A DNA stretch of 64,000 bases from Diogma glabrata (Eukaryota; Arthropoda; Insecta; Diptera; Cylindrotomidae), in assembly GCA_963693315.1 (NCBI GenBank), contig OY856188.1, positions 265,293,114 through 265,357,113 of the forward strand, written 5' to 3'. Shown one piece after another: positions 1 to 11,374 of the stretch. Position numbers and translations under genes: made by a program. How positions within the stretch are numbered: position 1 is the first letter of the stretch; each line of letters opens with the position of its first letter. The notes beneath the pieces are model-generated. The model was not told the DNA's origin. It did not search any database and worked only from the letters and a program-made list of their open reading frames with translations.

Positions 1-996
1 CAGTAACCACATTTTAGAGAAATTATATTTTGCTTTGTCGCTAAGTAGAACACAAGACAACATTTATTATTTATCAAGTGCAACCGAATTTATTTTGTTA
101 TGCTGCAATCTGCAAATGTGCTTATCAGGTACCACAATAGGATTCGAATATTAATATAAACGATAAACCTTAAATTTTCTAATAATGTTTGACAAAAACA
201 CTCAAAAAACGTATAAACTTTTATTTTATAAAAATAAACCAAAATATATCCACCGTCAAATTGTGTTAAACTTTTGAAATTTTTGTAACTCTATGTCCCA
301 CTGTGCTACACATTATTTTTATTTGATATGGTTTTTGAATATTGTAGTTTTTGTTGTTATTTTATTTAAGTTTTAGATGAAAATATATATTGTGAGGCTG
401 GTAATATAACAATAAATCGATGTGTTTTTGGAGTTAGGAAGCTTTAAAAGTCAATTGAATAATAAATTTCTATTACATCTATTTTGGGATTACCATAAGT
501 TTTTATTTAGAATTTTAATGTTTTTTTGGGGAAACTTTCGATAAATAATGTTGAGGTTTACTAGAATGTTATTGTTACTGAAATTATGTAGCATAACATA
601 ATTTTTTGGAAAAATTAAATACAGTGTGATATTTAAAATATTGTGTGCGGCACATCTATTAATCTTGTATCATATAAATTTATTTTCTGCAGACTCTGAA
701 TTAATCGAACCCCAAAAACCTTGTTTGCTGGAATAATTGTTTCTAATTAGATAACATTTACAAAGATTACATTTGACTTGGTCTGTTTTCTAGGAACGTG
801 ACATAGTACAAGGCATAAACAGTACACTATTCGGTCCTGCGCGAATTAGATTCTACTCTAATAATATTAATAAAAAACAATTAAAATGTTTTTATTAATT
901 ATAAAATTTTTATTTTATTTAATTTTATAAAAGAGAAAATAATACTTCAAGAGCCACAATAAATCTAAAATCTTATTTCTAAAATATATTCTTTAA
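1..996. other. AT-rich DNA, no gene seen
   Basis: Very AT-rich sequence with stops in all frames. I see no coding domain, RNA gene or ordered repeat before the inverted-repeat terminus at 1000. Confidence 0.6.
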
Positions 997-1084
997 TAAC
1001 ACTGTGCGACAGCCAAAATCCGCTGGTGTTCTGGCTACCGTTATATCGGTAAAAAAAAGTGTCCCGTATACTATACTGAAAAAG

Positions 1085-1485
1085 TATGGAAAAAATTAAA
1101 AAAATAAAATTAAATAAATAAGAAATACAAAAAAAATAAAATAAATAAATAAATGAAATAAAAATAATAAAGTAAAATAAAAAAATAATATAAATAATAA
1201 AACAAAAATATAATAAAAATATAAAAAAATAAAATACAAAAATTTAACAAATAAATAAAATAAATAATAAATATATAATAAATAAATAATGCATAAATAA
1301 TAACAAAAATAATAAATAATAAATAAACAATAAAAAATAATAATAAATAATAAATAATAATAACAAATAATGAATAATAAATAATAATAATAAATAATCA
1401 TAATAATAGTAATAAATAATAATAAATAATAGTAATAAATAATAATAATAATAAATAGTAATAATCATAAACAATAATAACAAAA
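1085..1485. repeat. AAT-rich degenerate microsatellite
   Basis: An imperfect AAT/AAAT array with scattered C and G. It is the counterpart of the array at 24880-25480 in the complete sister element, so it belongs to the transposon and is not an independent locus. The Tyr/Leu/Ile-rich open frames across it are by-products of the repeat. Confidence 0.85.
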
Positions 1486-1540
1486 ATTCCCATATAATGT
1501 AAAAGCATTTCCATAATATGGAGTCTAATGACAGTGGAAA

Positions 1541-1770
1541 AATTCAACTTAAGTAAAAAATAATTAAGTGATGAAGAAGTTTCAACTTTGAAATTGTCAT
1601 CGCCTCAACGGCGTAATCGATAGCGTGTCTGTCCAAGGATTCGAGTCGGGTACTGACGAGGATAGGTTCGAATCCCATCCGAAACACGTAAAATGTGAAT
1701 TGTAGTTTTTTCTGAGAAACTTCAAACCATACCTTTGAATTGAAAATATTCCAATTACTTCTTTACTTAC
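1541..1770 (+). mobile_element. tRNA-like SINE copy inserted in the CACTG element
   Basis: Contains an A-box-like stretch (GGCGTAATCGATAGCG, about 1610-1625) and, roughly 40 bases on, a good B-box and T-arm (GGTTCGAATCC, 1665-1675) followed by CGAAACACG. That spacing is what a tRNA-derived RNA polymerase III promoter shows. The head (AAATTCAACTTAAGTAA) and tail (ACCATACCTTTGAATT) recur at 11755-11960, and the tail at 11375-11510 and 12186-12255, so it is a dispersed family. It does not fold as a full cloverleaf by eye, so I call it a SINE and not a tRNA gene. Which tRNA it came from is unclear. Confidence 0.55.
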
Positions 1771-1909
1771 TTGAGTTTGTTTCAGTAAAATAGGACTAGT
1801 TGTTCTCGAGTTATGTCCCCAAAACGTGACTATTTCCCCTACATGATACATCTTAACTTCAAATCGATATATCTCGATTCCTAGACGTGACCCAGTGAAA
1901 CGATAATTC

Positions 1910-2484
1910 ATCACGATAAAAAATAATTTTGTTTGTTTGAATCTCAAAACAATTTATCTTTAGTAACTTAAATAATAATATGAGATATGCATTATGTGCA
2001 TTTGGATAAGAAAAATTTGGTTTATTTTATTATATTTGGAACTTAATAAATTTATAAGAATTTAATGTTTACAGTTTGTGAAAAATATTATCTTTTGTTA
2101 TATAATTATTTTCTGGAATTCAAATATTAAAATTTTGAAATTGAAATATGTCTGAGAATCTTGTTTTTTCATTATGGGAAAACTTATTAATAAAATTACT
2201 GATAATGAAACATGCATTATGGTATAACTAATATAACTAACATAACTAACTAGGGTTATTTCATATGACATTGACAGATGCATATGACAGAAATACAAAT
2301 GACATAATAATTGTTGTTATGTTGCAGTCTGCGGATGTAACTCGCGCAGACTTGGAAGTGAGTTTTGAAAGGTTTTAATAGCCTGCAACCAGTACTAATG
2401 ATCCGATCGGCAAAGCCATGCCTAGCCCATTTTTCATTCAACAATACTGCAAATGTCTCTAGCAAAGGAGATAAGGAGATAACT
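1910..2484. other. No gene seen
   Basis: AT-rich sequence between two mobile elements. Short open frames on the minus strand have no recognisable composition or motif. Confidence 0.5.
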
Positions 2485-3540
2485 TGTAATGAAGAGCTTC
2501 TTCGTTGGCTAACCAACGAAGTGGCATAGCAGGCCGCGTACCTAGCGAGATTGTTTTAATAGCCCCAAGCTAGCTCTAGTCCGTGGGGACGATTTGACAT
2601 TTACCTGTGGCTCCAGTTCAAATAACGGTATTGTACGCACATCTCATAAAAACGGAATAGACGAAAAAGGAAGTGAACATGAGTAGACTCTGGCGACCCC
2701 CGTAGACGAAAAGAACCGCGATCATCACGTTCAATCCCATATTTGATCATACATTCACACGCTCACAAGCCTCATACACTTACATACTCGCACACATCCA
2801 CCCAAGCACATCCATATAGCTTCATACACACACACACACACACCCACACACACTTGAAGACATACATCCATATACGTACATTCAGGCCCATATGGCTAAA
2901 ATTAATTAATTAATGAGGAGCACCATCGGTGTCGGTTTGTAGTTGTCAATCTTGGTGAGTGACTTACGTTAATCCAAAAGAAAACAAACAAAGGTTGATA
3001 ATTAGTTTAATCGGAGTCTTAACCTTTTATCCAATTCGGTGAAGTTGAACAGAGACTTTGGTTTTAGCATAAATGTTTTGAGTTTGATATTTTATTTCCT
3101 TGATAACGGATTTCGGTTGCTTCCTGTGACCAAGATAAGGCTTGTGATATTACAGCTGCCATTAATTATATAAGGTTGAATTCTGTGTATAGTCAAAATA
3201 TAGTCAGACTTGTAGAATTTTATAATAAACCACAGAGTTTTATAATGCACCATATACGTGGCTAATATCACACTAATTATTAACACGATACGATCAAGTT
3301 TTCGATTAAGTTTCCCTTGTTGAAGTAATGTTTTTTTATTAAAAAAAAAGTTTTAATTAAATTTCGTTCACACGTCTCTACACCCGCATACAAGCATACA
3401 CACACACACCTACACACGCCATCACACCTACATGTATAACAAGGAAACGAACTCACCCCATGATGTAAGCAGGTCCCAATCTTCCTCCTCTTCGTTTTTA
3501 GCCTATCATCGTTCCCAGGCACATCCTCGGTTAAATATAT
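2485..3540 (+). mobile_element. Terminal-module repeat, copy 1
   Basis: Starts TGTAATGAAG, followed within 40 bases by a hairpin (TTCGTTGG/CCAACGAA), GGCATAGCAGG and CGCGTACCTAG. About 200 bases in lies CTCTGGCGACCCCCGTAG, then CGCGATCA and a stretch rich in CA and CACACAC. The inner end carries ACTCACCCCATGATG at about 3456. The same ordered landmarks occur at 34725-35830 (+), 28660-30057 (-) and 37745-39565 (-). TGGCGACC resembles a retrotransposon primer-binding site and the first 200 bases could be an LTR, but there is no coding region and no second direct copy nearby. Alternatively it is one arm of a foldback-type DNA element. This copy has no BTB sequence. Confidence 0.65.
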
Positions 3541-3589
3541 AGGTTAGTTACCTAGGTAACCTGGACGTTGTATAGATTCCAAAATATGT

Positions 3590-4190
3590 ACGATTGACAA
3601 ATATAGATTTATAGTTGAGTGGCGAAAATTTGTAAAATTGTTGAATCTCACATAAGCGACTTGAATGATATATATTTTCATGTATATGTACCAACGATAA
3701 ATACTGATTCAATGTGATATAAGTCAGTTGCGAAAGCATATAAAATTGTTGAATCCTATATAAGTGACTTAGTTGATGAGTGGTTCCAGGAATATATATA
3801 TAATTGATACACATGGGTGAAATGTTGTGCAGTTTAATAGAGAAGATATATAAAAAAACGTTGAAGTCCAGGTACGTGAATTAAATGGTAAAATGAAACC
3901 AGCAGGAGCTGATCCACTGTTGAATAATTAATTGCCAAAAAAAGTTATAAAATTGGTGAATCACATATAGGATAATTAAATGATGTAATAAACCCAGCAG
4001 GAGCTGATCAAATGTGGTATAGTTAGCTGCGAACATATATCCAATTGCTGAATCGCATATAAGTGAATTGAATGTCGTATGGTTGCTAGACTATATATAA
4101 ATATACTTGATAGGCTTAGTTGCGAAGAGATATATATACATATATATAGATCTAGATATATACAATTGTTGAATTCCAGACAAGCTTGTG
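3590..4190. repeat. Degenerate tandem repeat, about five units
   Basis: A motif of the form AGTTGCGAA, then ATATAAAATTGTTGAATC, then CATATAAGTGACTT recurs at about 3620, 3735, 3945, 4030 and 4120 with substitutions and indels. The spacing is about 90-210 bases. It follows the inner end of terminal-module copy 1 and may be that element's interior. Confidence 0.5.
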
Positions 4191-4199
4191 GTTCTCTTT

Positions 4200-6239
4200 G
4201 TTTCTGTACCAGATACAAGTACCCATTAACACTGTAAACATCCGATTGAGAAAAAACCACACTCGAGTTATTTTCCTCATATAAAAAAAACGTGCATAAG
4301 ATAAATATATTTTTCGCTGCAGTTTTGCAAAGAACACCAAGTAATTCTCAATCAGGAAACCAGTAATATTTATTTTACAAAGAAAACCATGAGCATTACA
4401 GTTAAAAAAGAACAGTCACTAACATTATCATTAATTAATTCACTAATTATGCATTTCTATCACTAATTAGAATAGGAACAGTTATTCTTTTATTTCTTTT
4501 TTTTTATGACCGTGATACAACAAGTAAAACGTCATATAATCCATATAAAACCATTAACATTATTATTATAATTATTATTTAATAAGACATCACAATTTAT
4601 AAAGTAAACTTACGTGTTTGACATTATTATTAAAGAGTCTTATGTTTTGCATAATTCCTTGGCATCAAATTCAGTTAATTTATATCACTTCCTCAAAATC
4701 TTAATTAATTTTGGTTATTATAAAGTAACAGTTTCCCCTTACGGGTATTACAGAATTGTAGTATCAAGTTCTTCTCATCGACCTTATACACACATGCACC
4801 ACACAGGACAGCACGAATAGCGGTAAATTTTTACTAATGACACAAAAAAAAATAATTTGACTATATATTCACGGAAATTAATAAGTTAACAGTAAAATAA
4901 CTAATCACAAAGTAACAATGGTTAAATCTAATGCACTATTACGGGATTTTTCGTTTTTTTTAGTGTAAAATGCGGGTCACTATTTTTATACTTTTAATTT
5001 CTAACTTCCCACATAAACACATAGAATTCCTTTTTATTTTTGTTTAATAAATGATGTTGGTGGCATTTAAAAATTTTGTGAGTTTGTTCTTTGATTTTAT
5101 TTAGAACCAAACATGAATTTATTAGCGCTAAATTCTTTTCTCCATTTTATTTTATCAAAAAAAAATTCATTTGAACTAACGGGAGATTGCAAGGAAAACA
5201 CCGAAATTGCCACACAACCAGCAAACGTCAAAAATAAAAATCCAATCCAATCAGACTCATACAGACTAAGAGAGGAAGAGCCATCTCCCGGCATCTATTT
5301 ATATCATTACCAACGACCGCTTGCATCAACAACAAAACGATAAAAACGATAAGTTTGTCTCTCGGGTATTCTCCTTCGTTCAATTTTTGTTCCCACTAAA
5401 AGAGTCTACCCTATTAACTTGTACTAAAATTGGAAAAGAATTACAAAAAAAATATTGAGTACGAAATGAGTGCAGGAAATTATACTTTATAAAATGAAGC
5501 AAAATCAACTCCAAAATTTCATGACACTACAATAAACGAGACGTAATCCATTGATTGATAATTCTTATCTTTTTGTGAAAAAGAGCGAATTCAACTTAAA
5601 GAAATTGCACAACCGCTTCATGACAAATTCAAACAGAAACCACTACAATAGACGTCTACGAATAATAAATTAAGGCAAAAAAAAAACGACAATAACCACA
5701 AAAGTTGCTGTCCATGTAAATTCAATATGTGTGGGAAAGCGGAACGGGTCCAAAACACGAAGATTGAATACTAGTCTTATAACAATTACGAAAATTGACT
5801 AATGCATTCTAGGATAACGCCGATGTTTTGCCTATGAGCATCTGTGATCAAACTACTTCCCCTATCTGGGATCTAGCCCCGTCATACCGTAAACGTTGTG
5901 GTCTGTAAGAAGAAAAACGTATTGATTGCGTTTAACTAGAATGCAGGAACCACTTCCATTTCAATTTTCATTTTCTTTTTCAATACAGGAACCACTTCCA
6001 ACAAAAGTTTGTAGTTCTAAGGGTTAAGCCTAAGTACCCGTTCATATCCAGACAATGCCTTTCTCTTCGTTTGCGAAATTCTAGCACAAAAGAAGCGGTC
6101 GTTTCTTACGTAGATAAAGTCTCACTATTAGTACCAGGTGTTTAAAATTATATATATTAGTCACAGAGAGAATCTTTAACCGAGTTTAGCTGCGTGGAGA
6201 AACCATTCTCAACCAATTTAAGCAGCTTATGTTATCCTG
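4200..6239. other. No gene seen
   Basis: AT-rich sequence with only short open frames (for example 4614-4820 and 5113-5343) that lack domains, plausible splice context or conserved composition. I see no ordered repeat here. Confidence 0.45.
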
Positions 6240-6755
6240 AACCTCATTCTTCTTATATACTTTCAAAGTGATTATCCAAAATGGAAGTTGCCGTCACTTT
6301 TACGTTCCAGCCTTGGTCAAGCTGCGAAACTGACTCCGTCAATTTTACGTAGCTTGGTCAAGCATTCCTAATTAATAAGAATGATGGTAGACCTGATATC
6401 ATTATTTGTAGGCTCAAGCTTAGTTATCGTCCAGTTACGAATAAGAAGCCCAGGATTGCTGTATTTTGGCTTTTCTAGTATCTTACCTGGATCATTGCGA
6501 TCTCTGCCTTTTGGCAGCAATATTCAAAGTAGGGTCCCTGGGCCCAGATTTGTAATTATTCTTGCACAATCGATGGTGGGCAAATCCCGAGATGGTTTAT
6601 TCGAATGCGGAAATGGCCTATACTGGTTTAACAACAATTCAGACTTAGCTTCTGAATTTATACGACAGCTTGGTAAGCTTGGCAGATATAGAGAGATTCG
6701 TCTAAGAAGCGCAAGTATCCCAATTAATAGTGCTGCTTCACCTTGGTCCATCTAA
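6240..6755 (-). pseudogene. Degraded ORF, possibly DUF4780-like element protein
   Basis: Reading the minus strand from ATG at 6751, the frame is open for 75 codons, meets a TGA near 6524, and then stays open in the same frame for about 50 more codons to about 6370. The downstream part contains EKPKYSNPGLLIRNWTI and then a short Lys/Leu-rich tail. The NPGL-x-I-x-NW-x-I pattern resembles the DUF4780 domain found in proteins of insect transposable elements. That is recognition from memory and is weak. No start context, intron or partner gene is visible. It is most likely a decayed transposon-encoded protein. Confidence 0.3.
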
Positions 6756-6914
6756 TTTGCTAATCATTCTGGATGGCATGCTGTCAATCTGTATCATTAG
6801 TTGGCAATCTTGAAAAAAAAAGACGTAGACAAGGAGGCGATTAGCATTATTAAGTATTGCTCTATTATACCAAATATGTGTGGCTTTTTCATTTCTGGTA
6901 GCTATTAAGCTGTA

Positions 6915-8480
6915 TATGGTAATTGGTATCTGGTTTCTGGTATCTGATATGTAGAATCTGGTATCTGGTTTCTGGTATCTGGCATCTGGTACCTGGTAAC
7001 TGGTTTATAGTATCTGGTATCTGGTATCTGTTATCTAGTATCTGGAATCTAGCAGCTAGTATCTGGTATCTGGTATCTGGTATCTGGTATCTGGTATCTG
7101 GTATCTGGTATCTGGTATCTGGTATCTGGTATCTGGTATCTGGTATCTGGTATCTGGTATCCGGCATCTGGTATCTGGTATCAGGTATCTGGTATCTGGT
7201 ATCTGGTATCTGGTATCTGGTATCTGGTATCTGGTATCTGGTATCTGGTATCTGGTATCTGGTATCTGGTATCTGGTATCTGGTATCTGGTATCTGGTAT
7301 CAGGTATCCGGTATCTGGTATCCGGTATCTGGTATCTGGTATTTGATATCTGGTATCTGGTTTCTGGTATCTGGTATCTGGTATCTGGTATTTGGTATCT
7401 GGTATCTGGTATCTGGTATCTGGTTTCTGGTATCTGGTATCTGGTATCTGGTTTCTAGTATCTTGTGGCTTGTATCTGGTATCTGGCATCTGTTATCTAG
7501 TGTCTGGCATCTGGTATCTGGTATCTGATATCTTGTATGTAGTGTCTGGTATCTGGTAGCTGGTTAGAATTTGGTAGCTAGTATCTGGTACATGGTAGCT
7601 ACAATATGGTATTTGGTATCTGGTTTTAAGTTCTTAGTATCTGGGATTTGGGATCTGGAATTTGGTATCTGGTATCCGGTATCTGGTTTCTGGTATCTGG
7701 TATCTGATATCTAGTATCTGGTAACTGCAATCTGATATCTGGTATTTGGGAAGTGGTATATGGTATCTGGTATCTGGTTTCTAGTATCTTGTATCTGGTA
7801 TCTAGTATCTGGTATCTGGTATCTGGTATCTGGTATCTGGTATCTGGTATCTGGTATTTGGTATCTGGTATCTGGTATCTGGTTTCTAGTATCTAGTATC
7901 TGGCATCTGGTATCGTGTATCTGATATCTGGTGTCTGGTGACTGCTATCTGGTATCTGGAATCTGGTATCTGGTATCTGGTATCTAGTATCTGGTTTCCG
8001 CTGGTACCTGGTATCTACTATCTGGTATTTGGTATTTGGTTTTTAGTACTTAGTATCTGGTATCTGGGATCTGGTATCGGGTATCTGACTTCTAGTATCT
8101 GGTATCTGGTACTTGGTATCTGGTATCTGGTAACTTTTCTCTGGTATCTGGTATCTGGTATCTGGTGTCTGGTATCTGGTGTATGGTATCTGGTATCTAG
8201 TATCTGGTAACTGCAATCTGGTATCTGATATCTGGTTTCTGGTATCTGGTACCTGGTATCTGGTTGTTGGTATCTGGTACCTGGTATCTATTATCTGGTA
8301 TTTGGTATCTGGTTTTTGATATTTGGTTTCTGGTTGCTGGTTTCTGGATTTTGTATCTGTTAGTTGATGTCTGATTTCTTTTATCTTTTATGTGGTGGTT
8401 GGTATCTGGTGTGTTATATGCGAGGTTTTGTTGACAATAGTATCTGTTTTCTTTTATCTGGCATCTGACTAGCCATTTTT
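6915..8480. repeat. Heptanucleotide satellite (GGTATCT)n
   Basis: About 1.5 kb of a 7-bp unit, GGTATCT, nearly perfect at 7053-7300 and more degenerate toward both edges (TTTCTGG, CATCTGG, ACCTGG variants). Because 7 is not a multiple of 3, three units make 21 bases and every forward frame reads the same heptapeptide cycle (YLVSGIW). The minus strand likewise reads PDTRYQI. This produces long open frames on both strands (for example 6923-7528) that are artefacts of the repeat and not genes. Confidence 0.95.
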
Positions 8481-8489
8481 TTGAGTGCA

Positions 8490-10600
8490 CATTTTTAAAT
8501 ACTTTTCATGACCTTCTTAACAGGTTCTGGGCCCGCACAATGTTTTAATTAAAAGAAGTTATTTTTATGTTTCCTTGCAACCATTTTTAATCCTTTCAAA
8601 TAAATAAAACCATTTTAATTTGATATGACTACTGTTTTATAGTGTGGAAAACCAGGGTTCATGTTAATCTCAACTTAAGTAAGGATTCTGAAAAATTTCA
8701 TAGTATTCATTTTTTTCTAATACTTCGCAATAACTGTGGTCATTTGAGTGAATCTTTATGTTCCTATATAGCCACAAACCTTTAGCTTGACATTTTATCT
8801 ACAGATTTCTACTTAAAGATTTAACCATACGAGGCATTTAGATACTTCAACAATTTTTTATCATTGTGCTGTAAAGATTAATCCAGATTAAATTTAAATG
8901 CCTTTAATAAATTTCAATTCAATTTATAGACAAATTGAACCTTGAAACAAAATCATCTTTGCCCCTCCACATTGATTGATATTGTCTGAAAGATTTGTAA
9001 ATAAAGTAAAAAAGGTAGCATTGTAAAAAAAATTATATATATAAATTAATAATTGAATTGTAAATAAAAGGAACCAAATGTATATATGTATACTAAAATG
9101 AAAATAAATAAGATTTACGATATATAGTTTGTTGGGTATAACAGTATTTTGTTTTTATTTGATTGTTTTTCATCTCTCCTCTGAAGACTTTTGTTTTTTG
9201 AGTTTCCTTTGTCTTATCTAATTTCTTTTAGTTTTTTGTTATCTTTTTTTTTTGCTTACGAAACATCCGATTGTCTTGTTTGGAAAATCTTTTTAAATTA
9301 TTATTACATTTTTTGCTTTTTTTTTATTTGATTTATTACATTTTGTGAAATTTTCTTTGAGATGTATTTTAGTAAGAGCTTTGTTTTGGAAAATATTGAG
9401 TGCTGGATATGTAATTAACTGTCTTACACAACAAAAAGATTTCTATCTAGAATGGTCAACTTCTAGTAATAGAATTTGAAATTATGTGAAAAACAATTTT
9501 GTATTTTACTGTGTTATGGTTCTAAATATAAGAAAAAAGATATGAAATTAAATATTTTAAGATAGATCAAGAGACGATATTGGTATGCTCTTTGATATAA
9601 GAAGGATAATCAAACTCGTATCGATTTTTCACACAAACAAATAACTTGCATTAAGGTTATGCGTCATGAGTTTGAATATTTCCGACGTCGAAAGATTGAT
9701 GTTGATAGCGGCCCTATGGATCATTTGGTTTTATTCTATCCATCAAGTATGAGTATTTATTCAATGACTGAAAGTTGACCACCGTAGTATGTGCTCTTAA
9801 ATTATTGAAAGAATTATAGGATAAATTATAGAAAATTACCTCTACAAGATGACCATCTACAACTTGTATATTCACCATAGTAAATCGACGAAAAAAGGTT
9901 CAAGTTTAATATTTCAATCTGCCAAGCTCTTTAAATAATCTCTGACATAATCAAGCGTATATAAACTGCATCATGTCTACCTTTTATTTTAATACAGCCT
10001 AGATTAAATATGATAGATCTTGATCGATCCACCTATATAAATAGTTTAATTTTTTAATCAGCCCACTCATGCACCTCGGGTGCTGAAAATCTTTATAGTA
10101 TTTTATCATTTAAAATTGTTTGTGCTTTTGCTTCTTACTAATTTTACTTATCCTTACAGCCATTTGGCATTTCGCTGATGTAAACCCATTTTTAACGTAA
10201 AAATGCAACCCTTTTGACTTTTACTTCGGTCTGAAAGACCTAAATATAAAATTCATGAGCCAAAAGTAAAATTCTTGCCCCCACTTTTTTGGCATTTCTC
10301 GACGTTTTAGGACCTACTGATTCTAAAAAAGCAAAAAACATTTATAAATAATGTAAAAAAAATGTCTGCCGGCCGGCCGACATTACCTACGAAATCTAGA
10401 AAACCACTGGAGGGATTTCAAACATTGTTTTTTCTAAAAATAGGTATAATCAAAGGACAAGTCTGAAAGGACGCTGTGCTCGATAACTGTACCGGAAAAG
10501 TGTCACAAAAATCATTTTCATATTTTTGGCTTGAAAAACGTTCATTTGGGATTGGTATGTGAAATCAAAAACTAGATTGTTGTATTAGTTTGTCAAAAAA
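8490..10600. other. No gene seen; one GC palindrome
   Basis: AT-rich sequence without a recognisable gene. The only distinct point is a 24-bp interrupted palindrome at 10361-10384 (AATGTC, then GCCGGCCGGC core, then GACATT), striking in its GC content against the surroundings. Confidence 0.5.
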
Positions 10601-10614
10601 ATGTTATTTTTTTA

Positions 10615-11260
10615 GCCAATTTTTTGAAAAAATTTTTTTTGCTGATTTTATGACGTAAATGTAATTGAACATGAAATTGGTCATTGAAATTTTTGAATTT
10701 GTTATAGTTTTTGAAATATTTTTGGAATTTGAAAAAAGTTCGTATTTTTGATTTTGTAAGAATTTTTGGAATATTTTTAGAATTTTGAAAAAAGTTTGAT
10801 TCTGTAATCAGTTTTACAATATTTTGATTTTGTAATAATTTTTGCAATATTTTTTGAATTTTGGAAAAAGTTTTAATTTTTGATATTGTTATTTTGCAAT
10901 ATTTTTAGAATTTTGAAAAAAAAAATAGAATTTTTTATATATGTATTTAGAATTTTGAAAAAAGTTTCAATTTTTGATTTTGTAAGAGTTTTTGGAATAT
11001 TTTTAGAATTTTGAAAAATTTAAAATTTTTGATTTTATTATAATTTTTGGAATAATCTTAGAATTTTGGAAAAAGTTTGAATTTTTGATTTTGTTATAAT
11101 TTTTGCAATAGTTTTACAATTTTTGAAAAAAGTTTTAATCTTTGATATTGTAATAATTTTTGGAATATTTTATAATTTTGAAAAAAGTATGATTTCATTT
11201 AATTTTTACAATATTTTTGGAATTTTGAAAGAAATGCGATTTTGTGATTTTATAATATTT
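10615..11260. repeat. AT-rich satellite, about 60-bp unit
   Basis: Roughly ten degenerate units of the pattern GAATTTTGAAAAAAGTTT, AATTTTTGATTTTGTAAT, AATTTTTGGAATATTTTTA. Each unit carries the same three blocks in the same order. The Phe/Lys/Asn-rich frame on the minus strand (10593-10847) is a by-product. Confidence 0.75.
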
Positions 11261-11374
11261 TCTCGAAACGCTAAATGGAAGGTTTTTAAGTACTTTTGAG
11301 GTTGGTTGGTTTGAGGGAGGTTTTCGAGTACTAATTATGTTAATTTATATGATCTGTTATAATTTTTTTTTATG

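Larger units (their letters stand above)
1000..1907. mobile_element. Truncated CACTG-ended DNA transposon (copy 1)
   Basis: The left end starts CACTGTGCGACAGCC directly after a TAA and is nearly identical to the left end of the complete element at 24596-26103. The subterminal part of the opposite arm is found at about 1775-1907, where it matches the other copy's right arm (GGACTAGT, then TCTCGAGTTATG, then CACGTCTAGG-type sequence in inverse). The last roughly 100 bases of the right end are missing. An AAT-rich array fills the middle and a tRNA-like SINE has been inserted at about 1541-1770. There is no transposase ORF, so this is a non-autonomous relic. A CACTG terminus with a 3-bp target duplication is compatible with the CMC superfamily (CACTA/Mirage/Chapaev), but the superfamily is an inference. 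Confidence 0.7.

Noticed and set aside
1610..1690. Functional tRNA gene
   Set aside because: A- and B-box-like blocks are present, but acceptor and anticodon stems do not pair convincingly; dispersed copies show a SINE.
1597..1947. 116-codon minus-strand frame as a protein
   Set aside because: It runs through the SINE and the arm of the CACTG element in antisense.
6889..8490. Open frames encoding YLVSGIW or PDTRYQI repeats as genes
   Set aside because: A 7-bp satellite read in any frame gives these; no flanking unique domain or start context.
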